A stretch of DNA of 43,424 nucleotides from JBDHRG01 sp039807445. GTDB taxonomy: Bacteria; Pseudomonadota; Gammaproteobacteria; Competibacterales; Competibacteraceae. The position numbers were made by a program, and so were the translations under genes. Below the pieces are notes generated by a model, which saw only the letters and a program-made list of their open reading frames with translations, searched no databases and had not been told where the DNA came from. The stretch spans positions 1-43,424 of the forward strand of contig JBDHRG010000009.1 in NCBI GenBank assembly GCA_039807445.1. The letters are read 5' to 3'. This document shows, one piece after another, positions 1 to 7,025 of this stretch. The stretch's first letter is position 1. Every line of letters begins with the position of its first letter.

Positions 1-171
1 CAGGAGGCCGGCGAAGCCGAGCGCGCCCGCCTCGAGCGGCGGCTGCAGGCGCAGCACGCCGAGCTCGAGCGCAGCCGCGGGCAGGTGCGCCGCCTCGAGC
101 GCGAGCTCGAGGCGGCGCGCGTACCCGCGGCCAAGCCGCCCGCCGCGCCGGGCACGGAGGAGGGCGCATGA
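1..171 (+). CDS. C-terminal tail of a coiled-coil protein (partial)
   Basis: The reading frame is open from the first base and stops with TGA at 169-171, giving 56 residues of an upstream gene cut by the window edge. The tail is built of charged heptads rich in Glu, Arg, Leu and Ala (ERARLERRL, LERELEAAR), which predicts a continuous coiled coil, and ends in a Pro/Ala-rich stretch. Its stop overlaps the start of the tyrosine recombinase (ATGA), so the two genes are probably translationally coupled. KfrA-like DNA-binding coiled-coil proteins look like this, but the N-terminal DNA-binding domain is outside the window, so that identity is only a guess. Confidence 0.6.
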   Translation, partial: QEAGEAERARLERRLQAQHAELERSRGQVRRLERELEAARVPAAKPPAAPGTEEGA

Positions 172-1286
172 ACGGCTTTCCGGTGCTGGCGCTCGATGCC
201 CGTCTGGCCCGGCCCCGGGCGGACGGCGATGCCGAGCTCGAGGCGCTCGCCGAGTTCCTGCTGCAGTACCGCGACACGCCGGAGACCTTCCGCGCCTACC
301 GCCGCGAGCTCGAGCGCCTGGTGCTGTGGGCGCGCGGCGTGCGCGGCTGTCCGGTGTTCGCGCTGCGCGCGCTCGACGTGCAGGCTTACCTGCGCTTCCT
401 CGCCGAGCCGCCGGCCGACTGGATCGGCCCGCGCCAGGTGCGCCGCCGTCATCCCGACTGGCGCCCGCTGAGCGGCCCGGTCGGCGGATCGGGGCGGGCG
501 CGGGCGCAGCTGATCGTCGGCGCCTGGTTCGCCTTCCTCGCGCGCACCGGACGGATCGCGCGCAACCCGCTCGAGGGCCATCGCCGTCCGCGCGCGGCGG
601 CGCGGCGCATTCGCGTCGAGCGCCACCTGCCGCTGCCGGTCTTGAGGCGCGCGCTCGCGGCGCTCGAGCAGGCCGCCGACGCGTTCGACGCGGCCACCGA
701 ACCGCTCGCGCGCCGCCTGGCCGAGCGGCGCCTGTTCGTGGTGCGCTTTCTCGCCAACACCGGCTTGCGCCGCGCCGAGCTGGCGCGCGCCGATCTCGCC
801 GATCTGCTCATGCACGAAGACCGCGAGTGCGGTGCGGACTGCCTGTTCCTGCGCGTGCTCGGCAAGGGCGCCAGGGAGCGCCTGGTCGCGATCAACGCCA
901 CGGCGCGCGAGGCGCTGGCGCGCTACCGCACCGCCTGGCGCGCGCCGGCGCGACCCGGGCTGGATGCGGGGCCGCTGCTGCTGCCGGCGCGCGCCCGGGA
1001 CGGGCGCACGCATGTCGGCGAGGCGACGGTGTACGGCATCGTCCGCGACGCCTTCGCGGCGGCGGCGGCACGGCTGCGGCCCGACTTCCCCGAGGACGCG
1101 GCGCTGCTCGCACGCGCCTCGCCGCACTGGCTGCGCCACAGCTTCGGCACCGAGGCCGCCCGCGGGGCGATGCCGATCGAGCTGGTCTCCGAGCAGCTCG
1201 GCCACGCCAGCCTCGACACCACGCTGCTGTACCGTCACACCGATCTGCTCGAGCGCGCGCGAGCGGCGGAGACGCTGGCGCTGTGA
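168..1286 (+). CDS. Tyrosine recombinase / site-specific integrase
   Basis: A 372-residue tyrosine recombinase with the full catalytic set visible: Arg201 in NTGLRRAEL, Lys233 in LGKGARERL, His320 and Arg323 in HWLRHSFGT, His346 in LGHASLDTT and the nucleophile Tyr355 in LLYRH. An N-terminal SAM-like core-binding domain (about residues 20-130) precedes the catalytic domain. It is longer than XerC or XerD (about 300 residues), mainly through inserts in the N-terminal half and around residues 205-285, so it is probably not the housekeeping Xer protein. The start is set by a GGAGGAGG-like site just upstream and by the ATGA overlap. It ends about 310 bp from the dif site, so it may act on or near dif. 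Confidence 0.88.
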   Translation: MNGFPVLALDARLARPRADGDAELEALAEFLLQYRDTPETFRAYRRELERLVLWARGVRGCPVFALRALDVQAYLRFLAEPPADWIGPRQVRRRHPDWRPLSGPVGGSGRARAQLIVGAWFAFLARTGRIARNPLEGHRRPRAAARRIRVERHLPLPVLRRALAALEQAADAFDAATEPLARRLAERRLFVVRFLANTGLRRAELARADLADLLMHEDRECGADCLFLRVLGKGARERLVAINATAREALARYRTAWRAPARPGLDAGPLLLPARARDGRTHVGEATVYGIVRDAFAAAAARLRPDFPEDAALLARASPHWLRHSFGTEAARGAMPIELVSEQLGHASLDTTLLYRHTDLLERARAAETLAL

Positions 1287-1324
1287 GACAACCGGATGGG
1301 GACCGCTGTCCGCCCGTGTCGGAC

Positions 1325-1513
1325 TCAGCGCCGCTGTCGACCGCCGGCTCCGGTAGCGCGGGGCTGCGCACCCCAGGCGCGCAATTGCGCCTGCAAGCCG
1401 CGCTCGAACAGGCGCACATCGAGTTCGCGCTGGAGGCGATCGAGGAGCCGTTGCAGTTGCTCGGCCTCCAGCTCGGACAGCGTGTTCAGCAGTTGGGTGT
1501 AGCTGGGGGGCAT
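1325..1513 (-). CDS. Small hypothetical protein
   Basis: A 62-residue ORF starting MPPSYTQLLNTLSELEAEQL, with an alternative start at 1534. The first 40 residues form an amphipathic, Leu/Glu/Arg-rich helix (LLDRLQRELDVRLFE) that looks like real protein. The C-terminus is Gly/Arg-rich. No clear ribosome binding site is visible before either start. It lies convergent with the recombinase gene, between it and dif. I do not recognise the family. Confidence 0.4.
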   Translation of the reverse strand: MPPSYTQLLNTLSELEAEQLQRLLDRLQRELDVRLFERGLQAQLRAWGAQPRATGAGGRQRR

Positions 1514-1599
1514 GCAGGTCACGGCACAGGGCAAGACTGCTGATTATGGTACCCGCGTCGGAGCCCCCGGCCAATCGATCCGTAGAACGCAGGCGTATG

Positions 1600-1627
1600 A
1601 CTTCGCATAATGTATATTATGTTAAAT
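1600..1627 (+). other. dif: dif site: XerC/XerD chromosome dimer resolution site
   Basis: The 28 bp read as an 11-bp XerC arm ACTTCGCATAA, a 6-bp centre TGTATA and an 11-bp XerD arm TTATGTTAAAT. By my alignment this differs from the Escherichia coli dif site only at three of the four outermost bases of the XerC arm. The site lies in an AT-rich patch between a small ORF and xdhC. dif is normally single-copy and marks the replication terminus, where XerCD activated by FtsK resolves chromosome dimers. Confidence 0.93.
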
Positions 1628-1709
1628 ACTGGATTCATCCGATGCCCTCTCTCGAGTGGCAGTGCACGATCGGGGGGTCGCGTCGGCAATCGGATCGGCG
1701 CAGTGTCGC

Positions 1710-2924
1710 TCACGGGGGCAATGTCACTTGCTCGGTGTGGAGTCGGCTGCGGCTCGGACTTTCCGCAGGGATGAGCGAAACCGCAGGCTCGGCCTCGGGT
1801 GCGGCGTGGATCGGTTTATCCCGGTCGGCAAGCCTTGTCCCGGTCCGGCCTGCCAGCACCGCCCGGATCTCGGCCAGGATCGCCAGGGCGATCTCCTCCG
1901 GATTGTCCGCCCCGATGTCGAGCCCCACAGGGTAGTGTAGGCGTTCGTGCCGCAGCGCTCGGGCCGGGTCTTCCTGCCTCAGCTCATCCAGGAGGCGCCC
2001 GGTGCGCCCGCGCGGCCCGAGCTGGCCGAGGTAGCGCGGCGGCGCCGCCAGCAGCTGACGCAATACCGCCTTGTCCTGCGCGTAGCTGTGACTCATCACG
2101 ACGACCACCGCCTCGGGTGTCACGCCGGCGCTGCCGGCCGGATCGTCCGGGTCGGTGACGACCACGGCGTCGGCCTCACCGAAGCGCTCGCGTCGGGCGT
2201 AATGCGCCCGTCCATCGGCCACGGTCACGTGCCAGCCCAGCGCCTTCGCCAGCCGCACCACGGGGACCGCGTCGTGCCCGGCACCGAACACGACCAGCCG
2301 CGTGGGGGGCATCACGACTTCGAGGAAGGCCTCGACCCCGGCCTGCGCCGTTTCGTAACGACGCAGCACCGAGCGCCGCTCGCGCAGCGCTTGTTCAAGA
2401 TCGATGCGAATCCGCCCGGCCAGGGCCGGATCGGCGAGACCGCCGGCCAGTTCCCCGTCCGGGAAAAGCACCAGCCGCTGGCCGATGCGCAGATCGTGGG
2501 TCGCGCCCGCCACGCCGATGATGACCGCCTGGGCTCCCGGCTGGAACCGCTCGCGTACCTGCCGCAGCAGATGCAGCTCGGGGGCCGGATCGGCGGGGCG
2601 CTGGCGCTCGAGCAGCACATGTACCACGCCGTTGCAGCCCAGCCCGAAGGTCCATCCCTCCTCGTCATCGGCGCCGGCGGTGTCGTAGCGGCACACCACC
2701 GCCGGCTGGGCGGCGGTGAGCCACCAGGCCTTCCTGCTGACCTCGCCTTCCAGGCAGCCACCGCTCAAGGTGCCCAGGTGCTGACCCATCGGCGTCACCA
2801 GCATGCGGGCGCCGGGCCGCCGGTAGGCCGAGCCTTCGACCTTGATCACCGTGGCCAGCACGCGCTCCTCCCCGGCCGCGCGCGCCGCCTGCCAGGCATC
2901 CAACAATCGTGCGAGTTCCCGCAT
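1710..2924 (-). CDS. XdhC/CoxI family molybdenum-hydroxylase maturation factor
   Basis: A 404-residue XdhC-family protein. The N-terminal XdhC/CoxI domain includes ATVIKVEGSAYRRPGARMLV and LSGGCLEGEV (about residues 22-65). The C-terminal Rossmann-like domain begins near residue 210 with LVVFGAGHDAVPVVRLAKAL and continues through DGRAHYARRERF. Family members bind or sulfurylate molybdenum cofactor and load it into xanthine-dehydrogenase-type enzymes. The gene starts six bases after the stop of the molybdopterin subunit gene, so it is the third gene of that operon. The last 40 or so residues, after AEIRAVLAGRTG, are low-complexity. Confidence 0.87.
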   Translation of the reverse strand: MRELARLLDAWQAARAAGEERVLATVIKVEGSAYRRPGARMLVTPMGQHLGTLSGGCLEGEVSRKAWWLTAAQPAVVCRYDTAGADDEEGWTFGLGCNGVVHVLLERQRPADPAPELHLLRQVRERFQPGAQAVIIGVAGATHDLRIGQRLVLFPDGELAGGLADPALAGRIRIDLEQALRERRSVLRRYETAQAGVEAFLEVVMPPTRLVVFGAGHDAVPVVRLAKALGWHVTVADGRAHYARRERFGEADAVVVTDPDDPAGSAGVTPEAVVVVMSHSYAQDKAVLRQLLAAPPRYLGQLGPRGRTGRLLDELRQEDPARALRHERLHYPVGLDIGADNPEEIALAILAEIRAVLAGRTGTRLADRDKPIHAAPEAEPAVSLIPAESPSRSRLHTEQVTLPP

Positions 2925-2930
2925 GGCGGC

Positions 2931-5114
2931 TCAGGCGAGCTTCAGCGGCAGCGTGCGCAGGCGCTGGCCGGTGGCGGCGAACAGCGCGTTGGCCACCGCC
3001 GGGGCGATCGGTGGCACGCCCGGCTCGCCCACCCCGGTCGGCTTCGCGCTCGAGGCCACGATGTGCACCTCCACTCCCGGCATCTCGTCGATGCGCAGCG
3101 GCACGTAGTCATGGAAGTTGGACTGCTCGACCCTGCCCTCTTTCAGGGTGATCGCCCCGTGCAGCGCGGCGGCGAGCCCGAAGCCGATGCCGCCCTCCAT
3201 CTGCGCGCGGATCACGTCGGGATTGACCGCGATGCCGCAGTCGACCGCGCACACCACGCGGTCCACCGAGAAGCGGCCGTCCGGCTTCACCGTGACCTCG
3301 GCCACCTGCGCCACGAAGGAGTTGAACGACTCGTGCACCGCCACGCCGCGTCCGCGTTTCTCCCCGGCCTCGCCCGGCGCCAGCGGGCTGCCCCAGCCGG
3401 CCTCGGCGGCGGCCAGATCGAGCACGCCCCGGTGGCGCGGATGCTGCTCGAGCAAACCGCGGCGGAAGGCCACCGGGTCCTTGCCAGCGGCCACGGCCAG
3501 CTCGTCGAGCATGACTTCGGTGGCGAAGGCCGTGTGGGTCGAGCCCACCGAGCGCCACCACTGCACCGGCACGCCGAGCCGCGGCGAATGCAAGTCCAGC
3601 GTGAGGTTGGGGATCGCGTAAGGCAGGTTGACCGCGCCCTCGACCGAGGTCGGGTCGATGCCGTTCTTGATGAGCATGGACTCGAACGGCGAGCCCGCAA
3701 TGATCGACTGGACGACGATGCGCTGTCGCCACGCCACCGGCTTGCCCTGGTCGTCGAGCCCGGCGCGGATGGTATGGTAGCACAGCGGCCGGTAGTAGCC
3801 CGCCTTCATGTCGTCCTCGCGGGTCCAGACGAGCTTCACCGGGGCGCCCGCGTGGCGAGTGGCGCTGATCGCCTTGGCGATGTGCGCCGCCTCGACTAGG
3901 TAGTCGGCATGCGGGTTGGCGCGGCGGCCGAAGCTGCCGCCGGCGTAGAGCATGTGGATGGCCACCCGCTCGGGCTCGAGCCCCACCGCCGCCGCCACCG
4001 CCGCCTGGTCCACGGTCTGGAACTGCTCGCCGTTCCACACTTCGCAGCCCTCGGGCGTGAGTCTGACGACGCAGTTCATCGGCTCGAGCGCGGCATGGGC
4101 GAGGTACGGGAACTCGAACGCCACCTCGAGCGTCTTCGCCGCGCCCGCCAGGGCGCCCTCGGCGTCGCCGTCCTGGCGCGCCACCGCGCCCGGCTGTTTC
4201 GCCAGCGCCCGGTACTGCGTCAGGATCTCGTCGGAGCCGAGCTTGAAGGCGTCGGTCTCGTCCCATTCGACCGCCAGCGCGTCGCGGCCCTGCTTGGCCG
4301 ACCAGAAGTCCGTGGCGAGCACCGCCACCCCGCTCGGGATCGCGACCACCTCGGCCACACCGGCGACCGCCTTTGCTCGGGTCGCATCGAAGGACCTGGG
4401 TTTGGCGCCGAAGCGCGGCGGGTGCGCGACCAGCGCGGTGAGCAGGCCGGGCAGCTGCACGTCCTGGGTGAAGATCGCGCGGCCGGTGGTCTTGTCCGGA
4501 CTGTCCTTGCGCGGCACGGGCTTGCCGATGTAGACGAAATCCTTCGGGTCCTTGAGCCTGAGCTCGCCCGGCACCGGCAGCCGGGCGGCCTTGGCCGCGA
4601 GCTGGCCGAACGTGGCCTGGCGCCCCGCCGGCCCCTGCAGCACGCCCTCGCGCACGCGGATGCTCTCGGGCGCGACCTGCCACTCCTGCGCCGCGGCGGC
4701 GACCAGCATCGCCCGCGCCGCGGCGCCGGCCTGGCGCATCTGCTCGAAGGAATTGGCGATCGCGGTGCTGCCACCGGTGCCCTGCATGCCCATCAGGAGG
4801 TTCGCATAGCGCTTGGTGTCGGCGGGCGCGCCCTCGATCCTGACCTGGGACCAGGCCGCGTCGAGCTCTTCGGCCACCAGCGTGGCGAGCCCGGTGTAGG
4901 TGCCCTGCCCCATCTCCAGGTGCTTGGCGATGACGGTGACCGTATCGTCGCTGCCGATGCGCACGAAGGCGTTGGGCGCGAGGGCCGCGTTACCACCCGT
5001 CGCGCCCGCAGCGGCACGCGTGCCGGGCAGGAACACGCCGACGACCAGCCCGCCGCCCACCACGGCGGCCGTCTTGAGGAAACGTCGCCGGCTCGCGTTG
5101 ACGAGGGTTTCCAT
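2931..5114 (-). CDS. Molybdopterin-binding subunit of an isoquinoline 1-oxidoreductase-like hydroxylase
   Basis: A 727-residue large subunit of the IorB/aldehyde-oxidase type. It starts METLVNASRRRFLKTAAVV, a twin-arginine signal with a hydrophobic run, so the enzyme is probably exported folded to the periplasm. Molybdopterin-binding features include YAGGSFGRRANPHADY and the near-C-terminal GVGEPGVPPIAPA, whose Glu is the expected catalytic base. The upstream gene ends two bases before the ATG, so the subunits are coupled. IorB-type enzymes hydroxylate N-heterocycles or oxidise aldehydes; the true substrate cannot be read from sequence. A longer frame running upstream from this start is antisense to nothing real and was discarded. 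Confidence 0.9.
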   Translation of the reverse strand: METLVNASRRRFLKTAAVVGGGLVVGVFLPGTRAAAGATGGNAALAPNAFVRIGSDDTVTVIAKHLEMGQGTYTGLATLVAEELDAAWSQVRIEGAPADTKRYANLLMGMQGTGGSTAIANSFEQMRQAGAAARAMLVAAAAQEWQVAPESIRVREGVLQGPAGRQATFGQLAAKAARLPVPGELRLKDPKDFVYIGKPVPRKDSPDKTTGRAIFTQDVQLPGLLTALVAHPPRFGAKPRSFDATRAKAVAGVAEVVAIPSGVAVLATDFWSAKQGRDALAVEWDETDAFKLGSDEILTQYRALAKQPGAVARQDGDAEGALAGAAKTLEVAFEFPYLAHAALEPMNCVVRLTPEGCEVWNGEQFQTVDQAAVAAAVGLEPERVAIHMLYAGGSFGRRANPHADYLVEAAHIAKAISATRHAGAPVKLVWTREDDMKAGYYRPLCYHTIRAGLDDQGKPVAWRQRIVVQSIIAGSPFESMLIKNGIDPTSVEGAVNLPYAIPNLTLDLHSPRLGVPVQWWRSVGSTHTAFATEVMLDELAVAAGKDPVAFRRGLLEQHPRHRGVLDLAAAEAGWGSPLAPGEAGEKRGRGVAVHESFNSFVAQVAEVTVKPDGRFSVDRVVCAVDCGIAVNPDVIRAQMEGGIGFGLAAALHGAITLKEGRVEQSNFHDYVPLRIDEMPGVEVHIVASSAKPTGVGEPGVPPIAPAVANALFAATGQRLRTLPLKLA

Positions 5115-5116
5115 GC

Positions 5117-5578
5117 TCAGGCTCCTTGCGTGCCGGTGGCACGGTGGATGGCGGCGCGGATGCGGACGTAGGTGGCGCAGCGACAAACGTTGCCGCGCAT
5201 GGCGGCGTCGATGTCGGCGTCGCTGGGTCTGGGCGTCTTCGCCAGCAGTGCGGCGGCGCTCATGATCTGGCCCGACTGGCAGTAGCCGCACTGCACCACG
5301 TCGAGCTCGACCCAGGCCTGCTGCACGGCCTTGCCTACATCGGTGGTCCCGATCGCCTCGATCGTGGTCACCGCCTTGCCCGCCACGGCCGACACGGGCG
5401 TCACGCAGGCGCGCGTCGCCACGCCGTCGACGTGCACCGTGCAGGCGCCGCACAGCGCCATGCCGCAGCCGTACTTGGTGCCGGTGAGGCCGAGCCGATC
5501 GCGCAGCACCCACAGCAGCGGGGTGTCGGCGGCCACGTCCACGTCGACGCGCTTGCCGTTCACGGTCAATGCAATCAT
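5117..5578 (-). CDS. 2Fe-2S subunit of the molybdenum hydroxylase
   Basis: A 153-residue small subunit of the IorA/CoxS family. The N-terminal plant-type 2Fe-2S cluster has Cys38, Cys43, Cys46 and Cys58 (CGMALCGACTVHVDG). The C-terminal helical 2Fe-2S domain has CGYC (97, 100) and CRC (132, 134). The start MIALTVNGKRV was chosen over an upstream in-frame start because AGGAG sits eight bases before this ATG. It is the first gene of the operon with the molybdopterin subunit and XdhC, and passes electrons from the molybdenum site to an external acceptor. It is divergent from a LysR gene that probably controls it. Confidence 0.92.
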   Translation of the reverse strand: MIALTVNGKRVDVDVAADTPLLWVLRDRLGLTGTKYGCGMALCGACTVHVDGVATRACVTPVSAVAGKAVTTIEAIGTTDVGKAVQQAWVELDVVQCGYCQSGQIMSAAALLAKTPRPSDADIDAAMRGNVCRCATYVRIRAAIHRATGTQGA

Positions 5579-5680
5579 CGCTCTGCTCCTTCTCGAGAAG
5601 ACGGACACGAGAGCCGCACTCGAACGCATACCGCTGCCGCTCGCCGTGCGCGAACCCACGGGCAAGGCCCGGACGGAACA

Positions 5681-5710
5681 TGTATAGGCACTGGAAGCCA
5701 ATGCCGGCAA
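5681..5710 (-). promoter_or_regulatory. Candidate sigma-70 promoter for the molybdenum hydroxylase operon
   Basis: Read on the minus strand there is TTGCCG (5710-5705), an 18-base spacer and TATACA (5686-5681). The predicted start near 5674 leaves a leader of about 95 bases before the 2Fe-2S subunit gene. Found by eye in the divergent gap with the LysR gene. Confidence 0.42.
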
Positions 5711-5782
5711 CCGGCGTTTTGAGCGCCCGCCTCAGGACTTGCCGGTCGTCTCGCGCGACTGCCGATAACATAATCAAAGTGC

Positions 5783-5819
5783 ATGGCAGTTGCCATCAAC
5801 TATTCTAAAAGCATATAAA
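5783..5819 (+). promoter_or_regulatory. Candidate LysR promoter with overlapping palindrome
   Basis: TTGCCA (5790-5795), an 18-base spacer and TATAAA (5814-5819) form a good sigma-70 promoter with a start near 5826. A perfect palindrome, ATGGCA-GT-TGCCAT at 5783-5796, covers the -35 box and is a plausible operator for autorepression. The predicted start also argues against translation from the ATG at 5826 and for the GTG at 5847. Confidence 0.5.
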
Positions 5820-5846
5820 TACGCGATGCTCACAAGGACTGCTGTC

Positions 5847-6821
5847 GTGAAGCTCCAGCAACTGCGCTACCTGACCGCGATCGCGAAGAACAACCTGAAC
5901 ATCTCGGCCGCCGCCGAGAGCCTGTACACCTCGCAGCCCGGCGTCAGCAAGCAGATCCGCCTGCTCGAGGACGAGCTCGGTGTCGAGCTGTTCAACCGCA
6001 ACGGCAAACACCTGACACACGTCACTCCGGTCGGACGGCAGATCATCGCCCGCGCCGAGGCGATCCTGCGCGAAGTGCGCAACATCCAGATCCTGGCCGA
6101 AGAATTCCGCGACGATGCGCGTGGCACGCTGTCGATCGCGACCACGCACACCCAGGCGCGCTATGCGCTGCCTCCGGTGATTTCGCAGTTCCGCAAGCGC
6201 TATCCCGAGGTGATGCTGCAGCTGCACCAAGGCTCGCCGACGCAGATCGCCGAGATGGCCGCTTCGGGCGACGTCGACTTCGCGATCGCCACCGAAGCGA
6301 TCGAGGAGTTCGACGAACTGGTGATGATGCCCTGCTACCTGTGGAACCGCTGCGCGCTGGTGCCGGCCGGGCATCCGCTGGCCGCGTCCGGACCGCTGAC
6401 GATCGAAACCCTGGCCGAGTATCCGCTGGTCACCTACGTGTTCGGCTTCACCGGCCGCTCGCAGCTCGACGACGCCTTCCGCGCCGCGCACCTGCGCCCG
6501 ACCGTGGCTTTCACCGCGACCGATGCCGACGTCATCAAAACTTACGTACGGCTCGGGCTCGGCGTCGGCATCATCGCGCGCATGGCATACATCCCCGAGG
6601 TCGACATCGACCTGGTCGCGATCGACGCAGCGACGCTGTTCCAGCCCAACACCACCAAGATCGGCTTCCGCCGCGGCACCTTCCTGCGCCAGTTCCAATA
6701 CGATTTCATACAGTTGTTCGCCCCGCACCTGACGCCGCAAGTGGTGCAGCAAGCCGAGCAGAGCGAGTCGCAGGAAGACCTCGACGCGCTGTTCACCGCG
6801 CTGGAGCTGCCCGAGCACTGA
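5847..6821 (+). CDS. CysB-type LysR transcriptional regulator
   Basis: A 324-residue LysR regulator, the same length as E. coli CysB and very similar in motifs: a KLQQLRYLTAI start, YTSQPGVSKQIRLLEDELG in the helix-turn-helix, THTQARYALPPVI, QGSPTQIAEMA, FGFTGRSQLD and TATDADVIKTYVRLGLGVG in the effector domain. The GTG start was chosen because AAGGA lies eight bases upstream and the protein then matches the family start. CysB, Cbl and relatives control sulfur or nitrogen assimilation. Here it faces the molybdenum hydroxylase operon and converges on nasA, so it may control either. I cannot tell whether it is the genome's true CysB. Confidence 0.9.
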   Translation: MKLQQLRYLTAIAKNNLNISAAAESLYTSQPGVSKQIRLLEDELGVELFNRNGKHLTHVTPVGRQIIARAEAILREVRNIQILAEEFRDDARGTLSIATTHTQARYALPPVISQFRKRYPEVMLQLHQGSPTQIAEMAASGDVDFAIATEAIEEFDELVMMPCYLWNRCALVPAGHPLAASGPLTIETLAEYPLVTYVFGFTGRSQLDDAFRAAHLRPTVAFTATDADVIKTYVRLGLGVGIIARMAYIPEVDIDLVAIDAATLFQPNTTKIGFRRGTFLRQFQYDFIQLFAPHLTPQVVQQAEQSESQEDLDALFTALELPEH

Positions 6822-6860
6822 GCGGCTTGCACTCCCGTGCGTCTGGTCTATGGTTAAAGA

Positions 6861-7015
6861 GCGCCATGCGACACCGGTGAGCCGCTGGCTTCCAGCTTGA
6901 CGGAGGCGGTTTTCGAGACTCCCGGCATGGCGTGGAGCCCCGTCCGAAGGGGGGGAACTGGTGGTGATGCCCAAGGGCACGCCAGAGCCCCGACTACAGC
7001 GGACGGGGTTTTTAT
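6861..7015 (+). ncRNA. Candidate small RNA downstream of the LysR gene
   Basis: The 204 bp between the LysR stop and the convergent nasA stop hold a compact structured element. A weak promoter is possible (TTGCAC at 6827-6832, 16 bases, TATGGT at 6849-6854). The transcript would contain a perfect inner hairpin TGCCC-AA-GGGCA at 6968-6979 and end at the terminator described separately. GGCGTG at 6929-6934 can pair with CACGCC at 6978-6983, competing or forming a pseudoknot with the terminator stem, as in riboswitch-like RNAs. No plus-strand gene follows, so a 3'-UTR-derived small RNA is likelier than a riboswitch. No known family was recognised. Confidence 0.3.
6938..7015 (+). terminator. Rho-independent terminator with a long structured loop
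   Basis: CCCCGTCCG (6938-6946) is the exact reverse complement of CGGACGGGG (7000-7008), which is followed at once by TTTTTATT. The 53-base interior holds further hairpins. It would end transcripts from the LysR gene or an independent small RNA. The minus strand has no T-run, so it should not terminate nasA. Confidence 0.6.
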
Positions 7016-7025
7016 TGTCCGCACC

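Noticed and set aside
1605..1620. CATAAT-N4-ATTATG palindrome read as a regulator operator
   Set aside because: It is the core of the dif site.
1947..3899. 650-residue plus-strand ORF across xdhC and the molybdopterin subunit gene
   Set aside because: Antisense to two well-supported genes; His/Arg/Gly-rich composition is the usual GC-rich shadow.
5115..5777. Apparent N-terminal extension of the molybdopterin subunit to 948 residues
   Set aside because: It is the wrong frame of the 2Fe-2S subunit gene; the Tat signal marks the true start at 5114.
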